Below are positions 1 to 6,730 of a stretch of 32,262 nt of DNA, one piece after another; the stretch's first letter is position 1; each line of letters begins with the position of its first letter. This DNA is from Verrucomicrobiia bacterium (GTDB lineage: Bacteria > Omnitrophota > Omnitrophia > Omnitrophales > Aquincolibacteriaceae). Both the position numbers and the translations under genes were made by a program. The notes under the pieces were generated by a model. It worked only from the letters and a program-made list of their open reading frames with translations. It had not been told where the DNA came from and did not search any database. The DNA is taken from the NCBI GenBank assembly GCA_035495615.1, contig DATJFP010000023.1:1-32262 (forward strand). Direction: 5' to 3'.

Positions 1-2
1 AG

Positions 3-338
3 GCCAAGCGCATCTTCATGGAAATCATCGAGGAGCTGGATGCAAGGTATGCCTCGGCGGACGAAAAGCGGCTCATCGCGAGCGCCAGGATCAATCTCGT
101 GCGCTACATGGGAAGGCATTTGTCGCGCACGTTCGACCACGCGTTTGTCGACCTTCTGTCGCAGCGCAAAAACGCCTTGAAGGAAATGCGGCGGACGTTC
201 CGCCAGATGGCGGAACTCGACGTCCCGATGTTCAGCTCGGCCCCGCTGTACGTCTTCCTGGGCCTTCTTCCCTTCTGCGCCCGCAGTCCCATCCTCGACG
301 CCATGAAGAATTATAAAGTCAAAAAGTGGTGCCACTGA
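3..338 (+). CDS. C-terminal end of an unidentified protein (5' partial)
   Basis: The reading frame is open from the first bases of the window, and codons upstream of the first ATG at 18 read on without a stop (A-K-R-I-F-M), so this is most likely the last 111 codons of a gene that begins before the window. The visible part is rich in Arg, Lys and Leu. It has an amphipathic helical stretch and then a short hydrophobic segment (PLYVFLGLLPF) near the end, finishing in a basic tail. This layout is seen at the C-termini of some family 2 glycosyltransferases, which would fit the exopolysaccharide setting, but I see no diagnostic motif and do not assign a function. The gene converges on the minus-strand gene at 376-702, with a GC-rich hairpin between them. 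Confidence 0.55.
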   Translation, partial: AKRIFMEIIEELDARYASADEKRLIASARINLVRYMGRHLSRTFDHAFVDLLSQRKNALKEMRRTFRQMAELDVPMFSSAPLYVFLGLLPFCARSPILDAMKNYKVKKWCH

Positions 339-341
339 CCG

Positions 342-360
342 CGGGGGCTGGGAGCCCCCG
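342..360. terminator. GC-rich hairpin between convergent genes
   Basis: An 8-bp perfect stem (CGGGGGCT / AGCCCCCG) with a 3-base GGG loop lies four bases after the stop codon of the first gene and 16 bases from the stop of the converging gene. There is no T-run on either side, so it is only a terminator-like or mRNA 3'-end-protecting hairpin. Its position between convergent genes supports a role in ending transcription. Confidence 0.5.
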
Positions 361-375
361 GGCAATTTGAACGTC

Positions 376-702
376 TTATTTCTTCCCCAAAGCCACGCCG
401 ACGATAAGAGCCCCGAGCGCCGCCGCGCCGAGGAAAGGCCATGGATTGCGGTGCACTTTTTTGTCGAGATTCCGTGCGGTTTCGACGAGGCGTTCTTCTT
501 CGGCCTGCAGCGTCTTGGCAAAACGCTTGCGCGCCTCCCCCATCATTTCCTTGCCGTTCGTCGTCTGGTCTTTCAGGAGCTGCTTGATGTGCGAGTATTT
601 GCCTTCCACGATGCCGTAAAGCTCTTCGCTTTTTTCCTTGGCCGCTTCGTTGAGAAGTTCGAGCGCTTCCTGGATCTTATCATTGCGTGACTGCGTCTTC
701 AT
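376..702 (-). CDS. ElaB/YqjD/DUF883-like small membrane-anchored protein
   Basis: A 108-residue protein. Residues 1-85 are highly charged and predicted helical or coiled coil, with alternating Lys/Glu. They are followed by the motif RNPWPFLGAAALGALIVGV, a short hydrophobic C-terminal anchor with small-residue (G/A) spacing. This arrangement, including the R-x-P-W-x-x-x-G lead into the anchor, is typical of the ElaB/YqjD (DUF883) family, inner-membrane proteins that bind ribosomes in stationary phase in Escherichia coli. The start at 702 is favoured because an ideal Shine-Dalgarno (AAGGAGG) lies five bases upstream. A longer frame extending to 1551 is open only because it runs antisense-like through the neighbouring gene. 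It is the last gene of a minus-strand pair, 42 bases after the phosphodiesterase fusion, with a perfect palindrome in the gap. Confidence 0.85.
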   Translation of the reverse strand: MKTQSRNDKIQEALELLNEAAKEKSEELYGIVEGKYSHIKQLLKDQTTNGKEMMGEARKRFAKTLQAEEERLVETARNLDKKVHRNPWPFLGAAALGALIVGVALGKK

Positions 703-721
703 GATTGCCTCCTTAGTTTGA

Positions 722-739
722 GGCCCGGAGCTCCGGGCC
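722..739. terminator. 18-base perfect palindrome between two minus-strand genes
   Basis: The sequence GGCCCGGAGCTCCGGGCC is a perfect inverted repeat. It sits just after the stop of the 744-3281 gene and before the Shine-Dalgarno of the 376-702 gene. There is no downstream T-run on the minus strand. It could partially terminate or stabilise the upstream message, letting the small gene be expressed at a different level. Confidence 0.45.
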
Positions 740-743
740 GCTG

Positions 744-3281
744 TCATTCTTGTTCGGACTTGTTGACGAATCCTTCGGAAAATTCCTTTCCGGCGCTTCC
801 GGCCTTGGCCGCGCCGAGGGCTTGCCCGTGTTCGGGGACGCGCGCGGCGCGGCCGCTCACCACGAGATCGATGAACAGCGGAAAATGATCGGACGCCACC
901 TTGTCGAGCTCCGTAGAAGGCACGACAATACGCGTCACCTTGATGTCCGGGCTGATGAACATGTGGTCGATGCGCGTGAACGAATACGAGCGCAGCCAGG
1001 TGCCGTAGGGCCGGTGGAATTCGAGCAGCATCTGGGCGTCCTGCAGCCGGGTCGTGATGCGCTTGTAGACCTGCGAGGCCGGGCTGGAATTGAAATCCCC
1101 GCACAGGATCACCGGCGGCTTGCAAAGCGGGCTTCCGAGCCATTCGGGCCCGAGCAAGGCCTCGGTTTGAAGCAGCCTTTCCTGCGGCCATAAACTCAGG
1201 TGCGTGGTGATGATCTGGACTTGAGTGCCGCCGCCCAGGTCGAGCTCGACCCACAGCGCGCCCCGGGGTTCGAATTCTTTCCGTTTGTAGAGCTGCGGCA
1301 GCCCGCCGACCTTCACCTGCCGCATGGGATAATGGCTGAGGATGCCGTTGCCGTAATGTCCGTTCAGGCAAAACGACGGATAAAATTGGAAAGTCATGCG
1401 CAGCCGTTCCGCGATGGCTTCGGCCTGGTGGATTTCCTGCGAGCGCTTGCAGCCCGCATCGAGCTCCTGCAGCGCGATCGCGTCCGGCGAATAGCGCGCG
1501 ATGACCCGGGCAATCCGGTCCGTCGAGCGCTTGCCGTCCATGCCCAGGCATCCGTGCACGTTGTAGCAGGCAACCCGCAGCGTTTTCGGGACCACGTCCG
1601 CCTGCCGCGTTTCGCGGCTGACCACGGATTCCGAACGGCCGAGCACGCGCAGGGCCGCTTCCCTGAGAATCGAAGGCCGGAGATATTCCCGGCTCCGCTC
1701 CGGCAGCGGCGTGTCCTGAGGAAGAAGCGCAAAACCATGCGTTTCTTCCGCCCCGATTCCCGCGTGCGAGCCGTTTTCAATCGGAAACGTGATGGGCTTG
1801 CGGTTGGCCAGCCAGCCGGAAAGGATCAGGTCCCCCGAGTAAGGATGATGGCAAAGCTCCGCGAGGTCATGCGCGGCTTCTTCCAGGAACGGATGGTCAT
1901 GGCCCAGCACGTCGGAAGCGTCGCGCGGAAGGTTGTAGGTCCCGGACGCCGTAATGGCCAGCGCGTTCCGCCCTTCGTCCGGAATCAGGACGAGCGGCAC
2001 CTCGGCCTTGACGAGGATGTCGTGCGCGAGCTTGATCCTTTCGTCGTGCCCGAGCGGAATTTTGGAATAAACGTGGCAAAGCGGTCCCATGCCCGCCGCG
2101 ATGACGTCCGGGGTCTGCGTTTCAGTTTCCGCCGTATGGCTGGCCGGCGCCGGCGCGGGAGCGGGACTATTCCGGGGCGCATCCCTCTCGCCGCGGGACG
2201 GACGGGCCGGGTAATACCGCCCCGCATAACAGCAGGAAGGGCCGTGCCCCATGCGCGCGCGCGCGGGATTCTGCGCCGCCGCCTTGCTGAAGATGCCGTC
2301 CAGCACGTCCTGGATGTTTTCGTGGTGAAGCTTATGATACGGGGCCGTGTCCTCCTGCCCGTGATCCGAATAAATCCAGATGTCGTATTCGCGCCGGTCC
2401 GCGAGGCGGGCTTCCCGCCAAAGCTGGGCCACGGCCGCGTCGATGCCTCGCAGGCACCAGTGCGCGAAAGCCGACGAAGGACCGCGCCGGTGCGACTGTT
2501 CGTCATATCCGAAAAAATTGACATGGATGACCGGCAGACCGCGCGCGATGTCGATGCGCGCGCCGAGCACGATGAGTTCGCGCAGCAGCACACAGATGAA
2601 AACGCGGGTCAGGATGAATTGCGCTTCGTAGAAAAAATACTGGCCTTTCAGCATGCCGCGGATGCAGTCGACGATGCTGAGCCCCAGCTCGATGACGAGC
2701 AGGAACAGTGTCTTGATCAGGATGTCCAGATGGAAAATGAAAAGGGCCGTCCAGCTCATGGGATTGAGCAGCTTGAAAAAACCCTGCCAGCCGAACGTCG
2801 CGCAGCAGAAGTGGGACTCTTTCGCGCCGCCGGAAAAAATGTTGGAGTACGAGCTTCCCTCTTCCAGGAGGCCGCGGTTTTCGCGGGCCATCTGTTTCTC
2901 GATTTCCGAAGCCGATTTGGCATCGTACATCGTGAACATCTGGCTCGTCTTGCGGTCGTAAAAGTGAAAGGCGGGCACGCAGGATTTCACGCCGTAAAAA
3001 AGCTCGCCCTGCACCCCGGGCGTCGCGGACGGAAGACCGGAATAGTGGGAATATTCCTCGTAATTTTCTTTCTCGATAAGCTTTTCGAGGAACGGCATGT
3101 GGCCTTCCCTCACGGCGCGGCGCATCTGCGGGTGCGACAGGCCGTCGATCTGGATCATAATCAGGCCGCGCGACGAGGAAGTTCCTTCGGATTTCGAGAG
3201 CGGCATGAGGCGCAGCTCCCAGTAGGAACGGGTAAAACGCCGGCGCAGGCGCCTCATGGAAACGGCAAGACGCGCGATCAT
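744..3281 (-). CDS. Alkaline-phosphatase-superfamily phosphodiesterase fused to endonuclease/exonuclease/phosphatase domain
   Basis: An 845-residue two-domain hydrolase. Residues about 40-540 look like a type I phosphodiesterase/nucleotide pyrophosphatase of the alkaline phosphatase superfamily. They show a first metal Asp in IQIDG (D46), a likely Thr nucleophile in LPSATPG (T87), Asp/His in YDEQSH (D260, H264), SDHG (D306, H307) and a late His in the stretch 506-515. Residues about 566-810 are an EEP-family (exonuclease III/DNase I/sphingomyelinase-like) domain with VACYNVHG, ALQELD, GILSHYP, TTHLSLW, GDFNSSP, RIDHMFIS and SDHFPL, a complete catalytic set. Two hydrophobic segments (about 176-210 and 221-246) interrupt the first domain and probably bind membrane. 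A proline-alanine linker lies near 373-380. The substrate is unknown; phospholipid or lipid-linked phosphodiesters are possible. The first ATG has only a weak ribosome site (GCGGGG); M9 and M26 are alternatives. Confidence 0.85.
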   Translation of the reverse strand: MIARLAVSMRRLRRRFTRSYWELRLMPLSKSEGTSSSRGLIMIQIDGLSHPQMRRAVREGHMPFLEKLIEKENYEEYSHYSGLPSATPGVQGELFYGVKSCVPAFHFYDRKTSQMFTMYDAKSASEIEKQMARENRGLLEEGSSYSNIFSGGAKESHFCCATFGWQGFFKLLNPMSWTALFIFHLDILIKTLFLLVIELGLSIVDCIRGMLKGQYFFYEAQFILTRVFICVLLRELIVLGARIDIARGLPVIHVNFFGYDEQSHRRGPSSAFAHWCLRGIDAAVAQLWREARLADRREYDIWIYSDHGQEDTAPYHKLHHENIQDVLDGIFSKAAAQNPARARMGHGPSCCYAGRYYPARPSRGERDAPRNSPAPAPAPASHTAETETQTPDVIAAGMGPLCHVYSKIPLGHDERIKLAHDILVKAEVPLVLIPDEGRNALAITASGTYNLPRDASDVLGHDHPFLEEAAHDLAELCHHPYSGDLILSGWLANRKPITFPIENGSHAGIGAEETHGFALLPQDTPLPERSREYLRPSILREAALRVLGRSESVVSRETRQADVVPKTLRVACYNVHGCLGMDGKRSTDRIARVIARYSPDAIALQELDAGCKRSQEIHQAEAIAERLRMTFQFYPSFCLNGHYGNGILSHYPMRQVKVGGLPQLYKRKEFEPRGALWVELDLGGGTQVQIITTHLSLWPQERLLQTEALLGPEWLGSPLCKPPVILCGDFNSSPASQVYKRITTRLQDAQMLLEFHRPYGTWLRSYSFTRIDHMFISPDIKVTRIVVPSTELDKVASDHFPLFIDLVVSGRAARVPEHGQALGAAKAGSAGKEFSEGFVNKSEQE

Positions 3282-3400
3282 GAAACCCCGCTTTTTTTCT
3301 GGCTTGCGTGATCAATTTCCATGGCCACCTTCCGTGTGATGTGAAGCACGCTTTATCATAGAAGAGGCACGCCGTAACGGCCCATCGGGGAAAAGATTCT

Positions 3401-3414
3401 TTTTCTTAAGAAAA
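3401..3414. promoter_or_regulatory. 14-base AT-rich palindrome in front of the phosphodiesterase gene
   Basis: TTTTCTTAAGAAAA is a perfect palindrome in the gap between the small Cys-motif gene (stop at 3437) and the phosphodiesterase fusion (start at 3281), about 120 bases upstream of that start. It may be an operator or an AT-rich upstream promoter element. I could not assign clear -35/-10 boxes. Confidence 0.25.
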
Positions 3415-3436
3415 TGACTGACGGCAGGACACCGCG

Positions 3437-3727
3437 TCAATTCGAGGAGACGGAGGCGGGAGCCTTGTCTTTTTGCGCGCCTTCGATTTTGATCTGGAAG
3501 AAGGACATGCAATGTTCGCAGAAGAAAAAATGGACGCCCGCGTGGGTGCGGCTGGATCTCCCCATTTCCTTGCGGCGGTCACGCGGTTTTTCCGCGCGGT
3601 GCACTTCTTCATTGCCGCAGCCGTTGGGGCACGGCGGCGACTGCTCTTTCACGACACGTCCCTCGCCCGAAGGCATGGGATAATCGCGCGGTTCCGACCA
3701 GTATAATTCCGTTTTTTCTTGGATCAT
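3437..3727 (-). CDS. Small protein with two CxxxC/CxxC knuckles, hypothetical
   Basis: A 96-residue hypothetical protein with a probable zinc-binding layout: C-P-N-G-C around residue 33-37 and C-E-H-C around residue 70-73, separated by a basic stretch. Such spaced pairs usually form a zinc ribbon. The start has a usable ribosome site (AAGGCGG seven bases upstream). It lies 13 bases after the stop of another small cysteine-rich gene and on the same strand as the sensor/receiver genes, so it may be co-transcribed with them. Many overlapping frames are open here, so there is some risk that it is not a gene. No family recognised. Confidence 0.5.
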   Translation of the reverse strand: MIQEKTELYWSEPRDYPMPSGEGRVVKEQSPPCPNGCGNEEVHRAEKPRDRRKEMGRSSRTHAGVHFFFCEHCMSFFQIKIEGAQKDKAPASVSSN

Positions 3728-3740
3728 AACGACCGCCTTA

Positions 3741-3935
3741 TCAGTTCAAAATCATGAAATCGGAAGGCGCGTCCTCTTTGCGCGGGCCCGCGCCGTATTC
3801 GTTTTTCAGGCACGTGCACGTCCGGCCTTCGGCGCATCCGGAACAACAGTAATAATCGTCGGGGCCCGGGCCCTCATCGGCCCATTTTTCTTTCAACTTG
3901 CCGCACTGCTTGCATTCGCTGCTGGTTCTGCTCAT
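3741..3935 (-). CDS. Small cysteine-rich protein, possibly metal-binding
   Basis: A 64-residue protein with nine or so cysteines in 64 positions: C-K-Q-C near the N-terminus, then C-C-S-G-C and C-T-C in the middle. The clusters suggest zinc or another soft metal, in the manner of small metallothionein-like or zinc-finger proteins, but I do not recognise the family. The start at 3935 is chosen because GGAG lies about ten bases upstream and the Cys-rich part begins right after it; a longer version from 3983 is open but overlaps the leader. It follows the sensor gene (stop at 4008) by 72 bases on the same strand and precedes the 3437-3727 gene by 13 bases, suggesting a shared transcript. Confidence 0.55.
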   Translation of the reverse strand: MSRTSSECKQCGKLKEKWADEGPGPDDYYCCSGCAEGRTCTCLKNEYGAGPRKEDAPSDFMILN

Positions 3936-4007
3936 GGTTTCCCGTCTCCAGTTGTATCGTAGCCGGAACCCGGAGCGCGACAAATCGGGCGATCGCCCGA
4001 TACGCCT

Positions 4008-4661
4008 TCAGGGATTCCCTGCATCCGGACGCGTCCCTTTCTCGAAAAGAAACGGCGGAAACCCCAGGCTGACTTCGGTTCCGTCCCGGGCGAGTTCGTA
4101 GCTTCCGCCGAGAAGCTCCATGCGTTTCTGAATTCCGGCCAGCGACGGGTCCTCGCGCAAATCCCCGCGGGCTTCGGCACGGATCGTGAGCCGCAGCCCG
4201 CGGTCCATCTTCAGCCGCATTTGAACGCTTCCGGCGCTCGCGCCGCGGGAAGCCTTGCCCGCCAGAAACTCCTGGATCCCGCGCACGATGAACGCGCCGA
4301 TGTCTTCGGGAACCGCGCGGTCTTTCCCTTCGAAGCGCAGCCCGACTTTCACGCGGTATTGCTCGCCCGCCCAGTCCGCAAGCCACTCGAGCGCCGGCCT
4401 GAGGCCGCTTTCGAATCCGAGCGGCGGGCTCAATTCCACCGACAGGCGCCGCGACTGCTGGAGCGCGTCGTCCACGATCTTGGCTATTTTTTTCAAGCCC
4501 TCGTCCTTGCGTTTCGCGGATTGCGTTTCCAGCATGATCTTGGCGGCGACGAGGTTCTGCTGGAGCGTGTCGTGAAGGTAGCGGGAAACGCGGTAACGCT
4601 CCTCGCGTTCCAGTCCGAGAAATTCACGGCTGACCTTATTTTCCTTGGGGACCGCCTTCAT
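4008..4661 (-). CDS. HisKA_3-type sensor histidine kinase-like protein with degenerate ATPase domain
   Basis: A 217-residue soluble protein. The dimerisation/phosphoacceptor part is clear: EREERYRVSRYLHDTLQQNL, with His30 in the H-D-x-L-Q-Q context of NarX/DegS-type kinases. The later part resembles a HATPase_c fold and ends with GIQKRMELLGG and a TEVSLGFP strand. However, the N-box position reads EFLAGKASRGASAG where an Asn is expected (E-A-L-x-N), and no D-x-G-x-G motif is visible before GIQKRM. It may therefore be a phosphotransfer scaffold or pseudokinase rather than an active kinase. There is no sensor or membrane domain. Its start overlaps the stop of the preceding receiver gene (ATGA, 4658-4661), implying translational coupling and a functional pair. 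Confidence 0.8.
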   Translation of the reverse strand: MKAVPKENKVSREFLGLEREERYRVSRYLHDTLQQNLVAAKIMLETQSAKRKDEGLKKIAKIVDDALQQSRRLSVELSPPLGFESGLRPALEWLADWAGEQYRVKVGLRFEGKDRAVPEDIGAFIVRGIQEFLAGKASRGASAGSVQMRLKMDRGLRLTIRAEARGDLREDPSLAGIQKRMELLGGSYELARDGTEVSLGFPPFLFEKGTRPDAGNP

Positions 4662-5134
4662 GCGCGCTGCAGGCCGGATGAAACCAGCCTTTTCCTTCCT
4701 TTCCTGACCCGGCGGCCGCGGGCCGCGGGCGGAACCGACGACAAGAGCCGTCTCATTTCGCTGCGGAGCTTGGCCAGGTCGAAGGGTTTTCCGAAAAGGG
4801 CGAAACGACCTTCCTGAGTGCCGTGCCGGGGCGGCAGCCCCTGCGCCAGGGCGCTCAAAAAAATCACGGGCACGGAAGAATCGAAACCGGAACGCAGGAG
4901 CTTTTCGTAATAGTCGGTGCCCAAACCGTCAGGCAGGACAATGTCCAGGATGATCAAATCCGGCCGCGACCGATGCGCCCGCCGCTGAAATTCGTGGCCG
5001 CTTTTTGCCGTGTCGACGCGGTATCCCTGCCCGGCAAAATGCTGCTTCAAAAATCTCAGGAGCGAGGATTCGTCGTCACAGATCAGGATTTTTTCCGCAC
5101 GTTTTTCTTGGGGAAGAGGGCGGCGGGTCGGCAT
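4658..5134 (-). CDS. Stand-alone response regulator receiver protein
   Basis: A 158-residue CheY-like protein without a DNA-binding domain. Residues 16-125 form a receiver: the acidic pair D20-D21 in ILICDDE, the phosphoacceptor D64 in PDLIILDIVLPDG, a Ser in VIFLSAL, and the conserved Lys in FGKPFD. The tail after residue 130 is short and basic (R/K-rich, x-GRRVRKGRKR) and may contact nucleic acid or a partner. The gene overlaps the following HisKA_3 protein by four bases and is preceded, six bases away, by a second receiver-like gene. The three probably form one signalling unit. Output must come from protein-protein contact or the neighbouring NarL-type regulator. Confidence 0.88.
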   Translation of the reverse strand: MPTRRPLPQEKRAEKILICDDESSLLRFLKQHFAGQGYRVDTAKSGHEFQRRAHRSRPDLIILDIVLPDGLGTDYYEKLLRSGFDSSVPVIFLSALAQGLPPRHGTQEGRFALFGKPFDLAKLRSEMRRLLSSVPPAARGRRVRKGRKRLVSSGLQRA

Positions 5135-5140
5135 GGACCG

Positions 5141-5575
5141 CTATTCCAGCGATAAGTGATAAGTGGCGGAAAGGGCGTCCCACAAACTCGTTCCGGCCGC
5201 GGCGGGCTCGCGCACGAGCCGCAGCTGGCGGCTCCTGCCCAGGGCTTCAGCGGCTTCTCCATACGAAAATTTTCCACTCCCGGGACAGACGAGGACTTCG
5301 TCCGCCTCGCACAGGGAAGCGCAGGAACGAAGGCTTTCTTTCCTTCCCGTGAGCAAAACGACCGGCACGCCGCCGTATTCCTGCCGCACGGCTTCCGCAA
5401 GGCCCGCGCAGAGAAAAAAAAGATCCGTGATCACGATATCGGGAAAGCCGCGGCCGTCCAGGCTGTCCTGCACTTCAAATCCTTCGGCTTTGAGAAACCG
5501 GCTTACCGATTCAAAAAAGCGGCCCGGCCCGAACAGGACAAGGGCTCGCGGCAAATTGTTCTCCGTCATTTCCAT
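5141..5575 (-). CDS. Degenerate receiver-like protein
   Basis: A 144-residue protein that follows the alpha/beta pattern of a response-regulator receiver: a first strand (ALVLFG), then PDIVITDLFF with a possible phosphoacceptor Asp, GVPVVLLTG, and ADEVLVCPGSGKF where the K-P loop should be. The acidic pair after strand 1 is absent (FGPGRFF instead of DD) and the Lys is not followed by Pro, so phosphorylation is doubtful. It may be a decoy or an atypical receiver acting through dimerisation. A G-rich ribosome site (GGGGGAA) lies just upstream of the ATG at 5575. It is the first gene of the three-gene signalling unit, with an element of the GTAGGGGAAA type about 95 bases upstream. Confidence 0.72.
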   Translation of the reverse strand: MEMTENNLPRALVLFGPGRFFESVSRFLKAEGFEVQDSLDGRGFPDIVITDLFFLCAGLAEAVRQEYGGVPVVLLTGRKESLRSCASLCEADEVLVCPGSGKFSYGEAAEALGRSRQLRLVREPAAAGTSLWDALSATYHLSLE

Positions 5576-5667
5576 GGCATTCCCCCATTGTGATAAAACA
5601 ACCTCGAAGGATTAGCAGAATATTATAAGTTGATGCTTTTCCGAATCGGGGAAAGGGAAATAGGGGT

Positions 5668-5680
5668 GTAGGGGAAAGGG
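5668..5680 (+). promoter_or_regulatory. Candidate operator, GTAGGGGAAA type
   Basis: GTAGGGGAAAGGG lies within a purine-rich intergenic stretch (5576-5786), about 93 bases upstream of the receiver-like gene. The same core GTAGGG(G)A occurs in other intergenic regions of the window (11503, and on the minus strand at 17271-17286 and 6704-6726). On the opposite strand it reads CCCCTACACCC, matching the minus strand of the site at 28435. Here the motif points away from the gene. Confidence 0.35.
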
Positions 5681-5786
5681 AAAGATCGAGGGGATTGCGG
5701 AGGATCCTCGGCGGATGGCCGGGAAATGCAGCTCCGCCCGGAACGCCTTGTTCCGGACGGATGAAGGGCCGTAATGCGGCGGGCCT

Positions 5787-6512
5787 TTACTTGCTCTGCA
5801 CCCAGTTCATCGCGAGGCGGATGAGTTCCATGTTGTTCTTCAAGTTCAGCTTGACCTTGATCCGGGCGCGGTAGGTCTCGATCGTCTTCATGCTGCGGTG
5901 AAGCTGTTTGGCGATGAGTGACGTGGAAGCGCCCTCGCCGATCATGCGGAAGACTTCGAGTTCGCGGTCGCTGAGCGCTTCGTAAGGCGAAGCGTCCACA
6001 GAAATGCCGCCGTACTTTTTCTCGAGGATGCGCTCCATCATGTGCTCGCTCAGGTAAACCTGGCCGCCCATGACGTGGCGGATGGCGTCCATGATTTTTT
6101 CCGTGGCTTCCTGCTTCATGATGTAACCCCGGGCACCTTCGCGCAGCGCGCGTTCGGCGTACAGGACTTCATCGTGCATGGAGAGGATGAGCGCCTTCAC
6201 ATCGGGAAAATTGATCTTCAGGGACTTGATGAACTCCAGGCCGCTCGAGCCGTCCAGCGAGATGTCCACGAGGATGACGTCGGGCTTTAGCTTTTCCACG
6301 GCCGCCATCGCGTCCTGGAAATTTTCGGCCTCCCCGCATACCGTCATGTCAGGCTCGTCATTGATGAGCTCGCCGATGCCCTGCCGGATAATCGGATGAT
6401 CATCCAAAATGAAAATACGGCTCTGCTTCGACGTAAGCGCAGGCTTTTGTTCTTTCTGAATCAAATTGTCTTCCGCGGGAACTTTGGTTTTCTTCAGCAT
6501 CGACGTAGCCAT
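5787..6512 (-). CDS. NarL/FixJ-family response regulator (receiver + LuxR-type HTH)
   Basis: A 241-residue transcription factor. After a 30-residue N-terminal extension comes a canonical receiver: RIFILDDHPIIRQG (acidic pair), PDVILVDISLDG (phosphoacceptor Asp), LILSMHDE (switch Ser) and GYIMKQEA (Lys). It is joined to a C-terminal GerE/LuxR helix-turn-helix (LSDRELEVFRMIGEGAS... IAKQLHRSMKTIETYRARIKVKLNLKN). Phosphorylation should promote dimerisation and binding to inverted-repeat DNA sites. The start is set by a strong ribosome site (AGGAGGAGG) seven bases upstream. It stands alone, 211 bases from the next minus-strand gene, and its own leader carries two inverted-repeat elements that may be autoregulatory. 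It is the best candidate in the window for the regulator that reads the repeated intergenic element; this link is inference only. Confidence 0.95.
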   Translation of the reverse strand: MATSMLKKTKVPAEDNLIQKEQKPALTSKQSRIFILDDHPIIRQGIGELINDEPDMTVCGEAENFQDAMAAVEKLKPDVILVDISLDGSSGLEFIKSLKINFPDVKALILSMHDEVLYAERALREGARGYIMKQEATEKIMDAIRHVMGGQVYLSEHMMERILEKKYGGISVDASPYEALSDRELEVFRMIGEGASTSLIAKQLHRSMKTIETYRARIKVKLNLKNNMELIRLAMNWVQSK

Positions 6513-6622
6513 TGGCCTCCTCCTAGAGAGAGATAAAAATTCATTCCGAATGGAGTCGAAATGGGGAACTTAATCTAGCTTTTGTTTCATCCCATTGTCA
6601 ACTGTTCTATTCTCTTCCGCCC

Positions 6623-6638
6623 TACCCCCGTAAGGGTG
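6623..6638. promoter_or_regulatory. Inverted repeat resembling a NarL 7-2-7 site
   Basis: TACCCCCGTAAGGGTG has two 7-base half-sites separated by two bases, the geometry known for E. coli NarL (TACYYMT-N2-AKRRGTA). It lies about 110 bases upstream of the NarL-type regulator start, so autoregulation is possible. The match is partial. Confidence 0.35.
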
Positions 6639-6703
6639 AGCAAAAGGTGGCTTATTGTCTCAGGAACTGGCGGTACGGGTATCGGGATTCTCCCCTTAAT
6701 CCT

Positions 6704-6726
6704 GTCAGAGTTTCCCTGATCCCCTA
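6704..6726. promoter_or_regulatory. Candidate operator (TCAGAGTTTCCCTGA plus CCCCTAC)
   Basis: The stretch holds an imperfect inverted repeat TCAGAG-TTT-CCCTGA followed directly by TCCCCTACAAG. On the minus strand it reads GTAGGGGATCAGGGAAACTC, combining both forms of the element seen at 17271, 19942, 28435, 5668 and 11503. It is about 190 bases upstream of the NarL-type regulator and ends just short of the TPR gene's stop codon. Confidence 0.4.
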
Positions 6727-6730
6727 CAAG

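Noticed and set aside
376-1551. A 391-residue version of the ElaB-like protein
   Set aside because: The extra N-terminal part runs through the neighbouring gene in another frame and is Arg/Pro/Ala-rich. A perfect ribosome site marks the internal start at 702.
1200-3311. A 703-codon plus-strand open frame opposite the phosphodiesterase fusion
   Set aside because: The minus strand encodes complete catalytic motifs of two hydrolase families. The plus-strand product is Arg/Ala-rich without any motif and is a codon-bias shadow.
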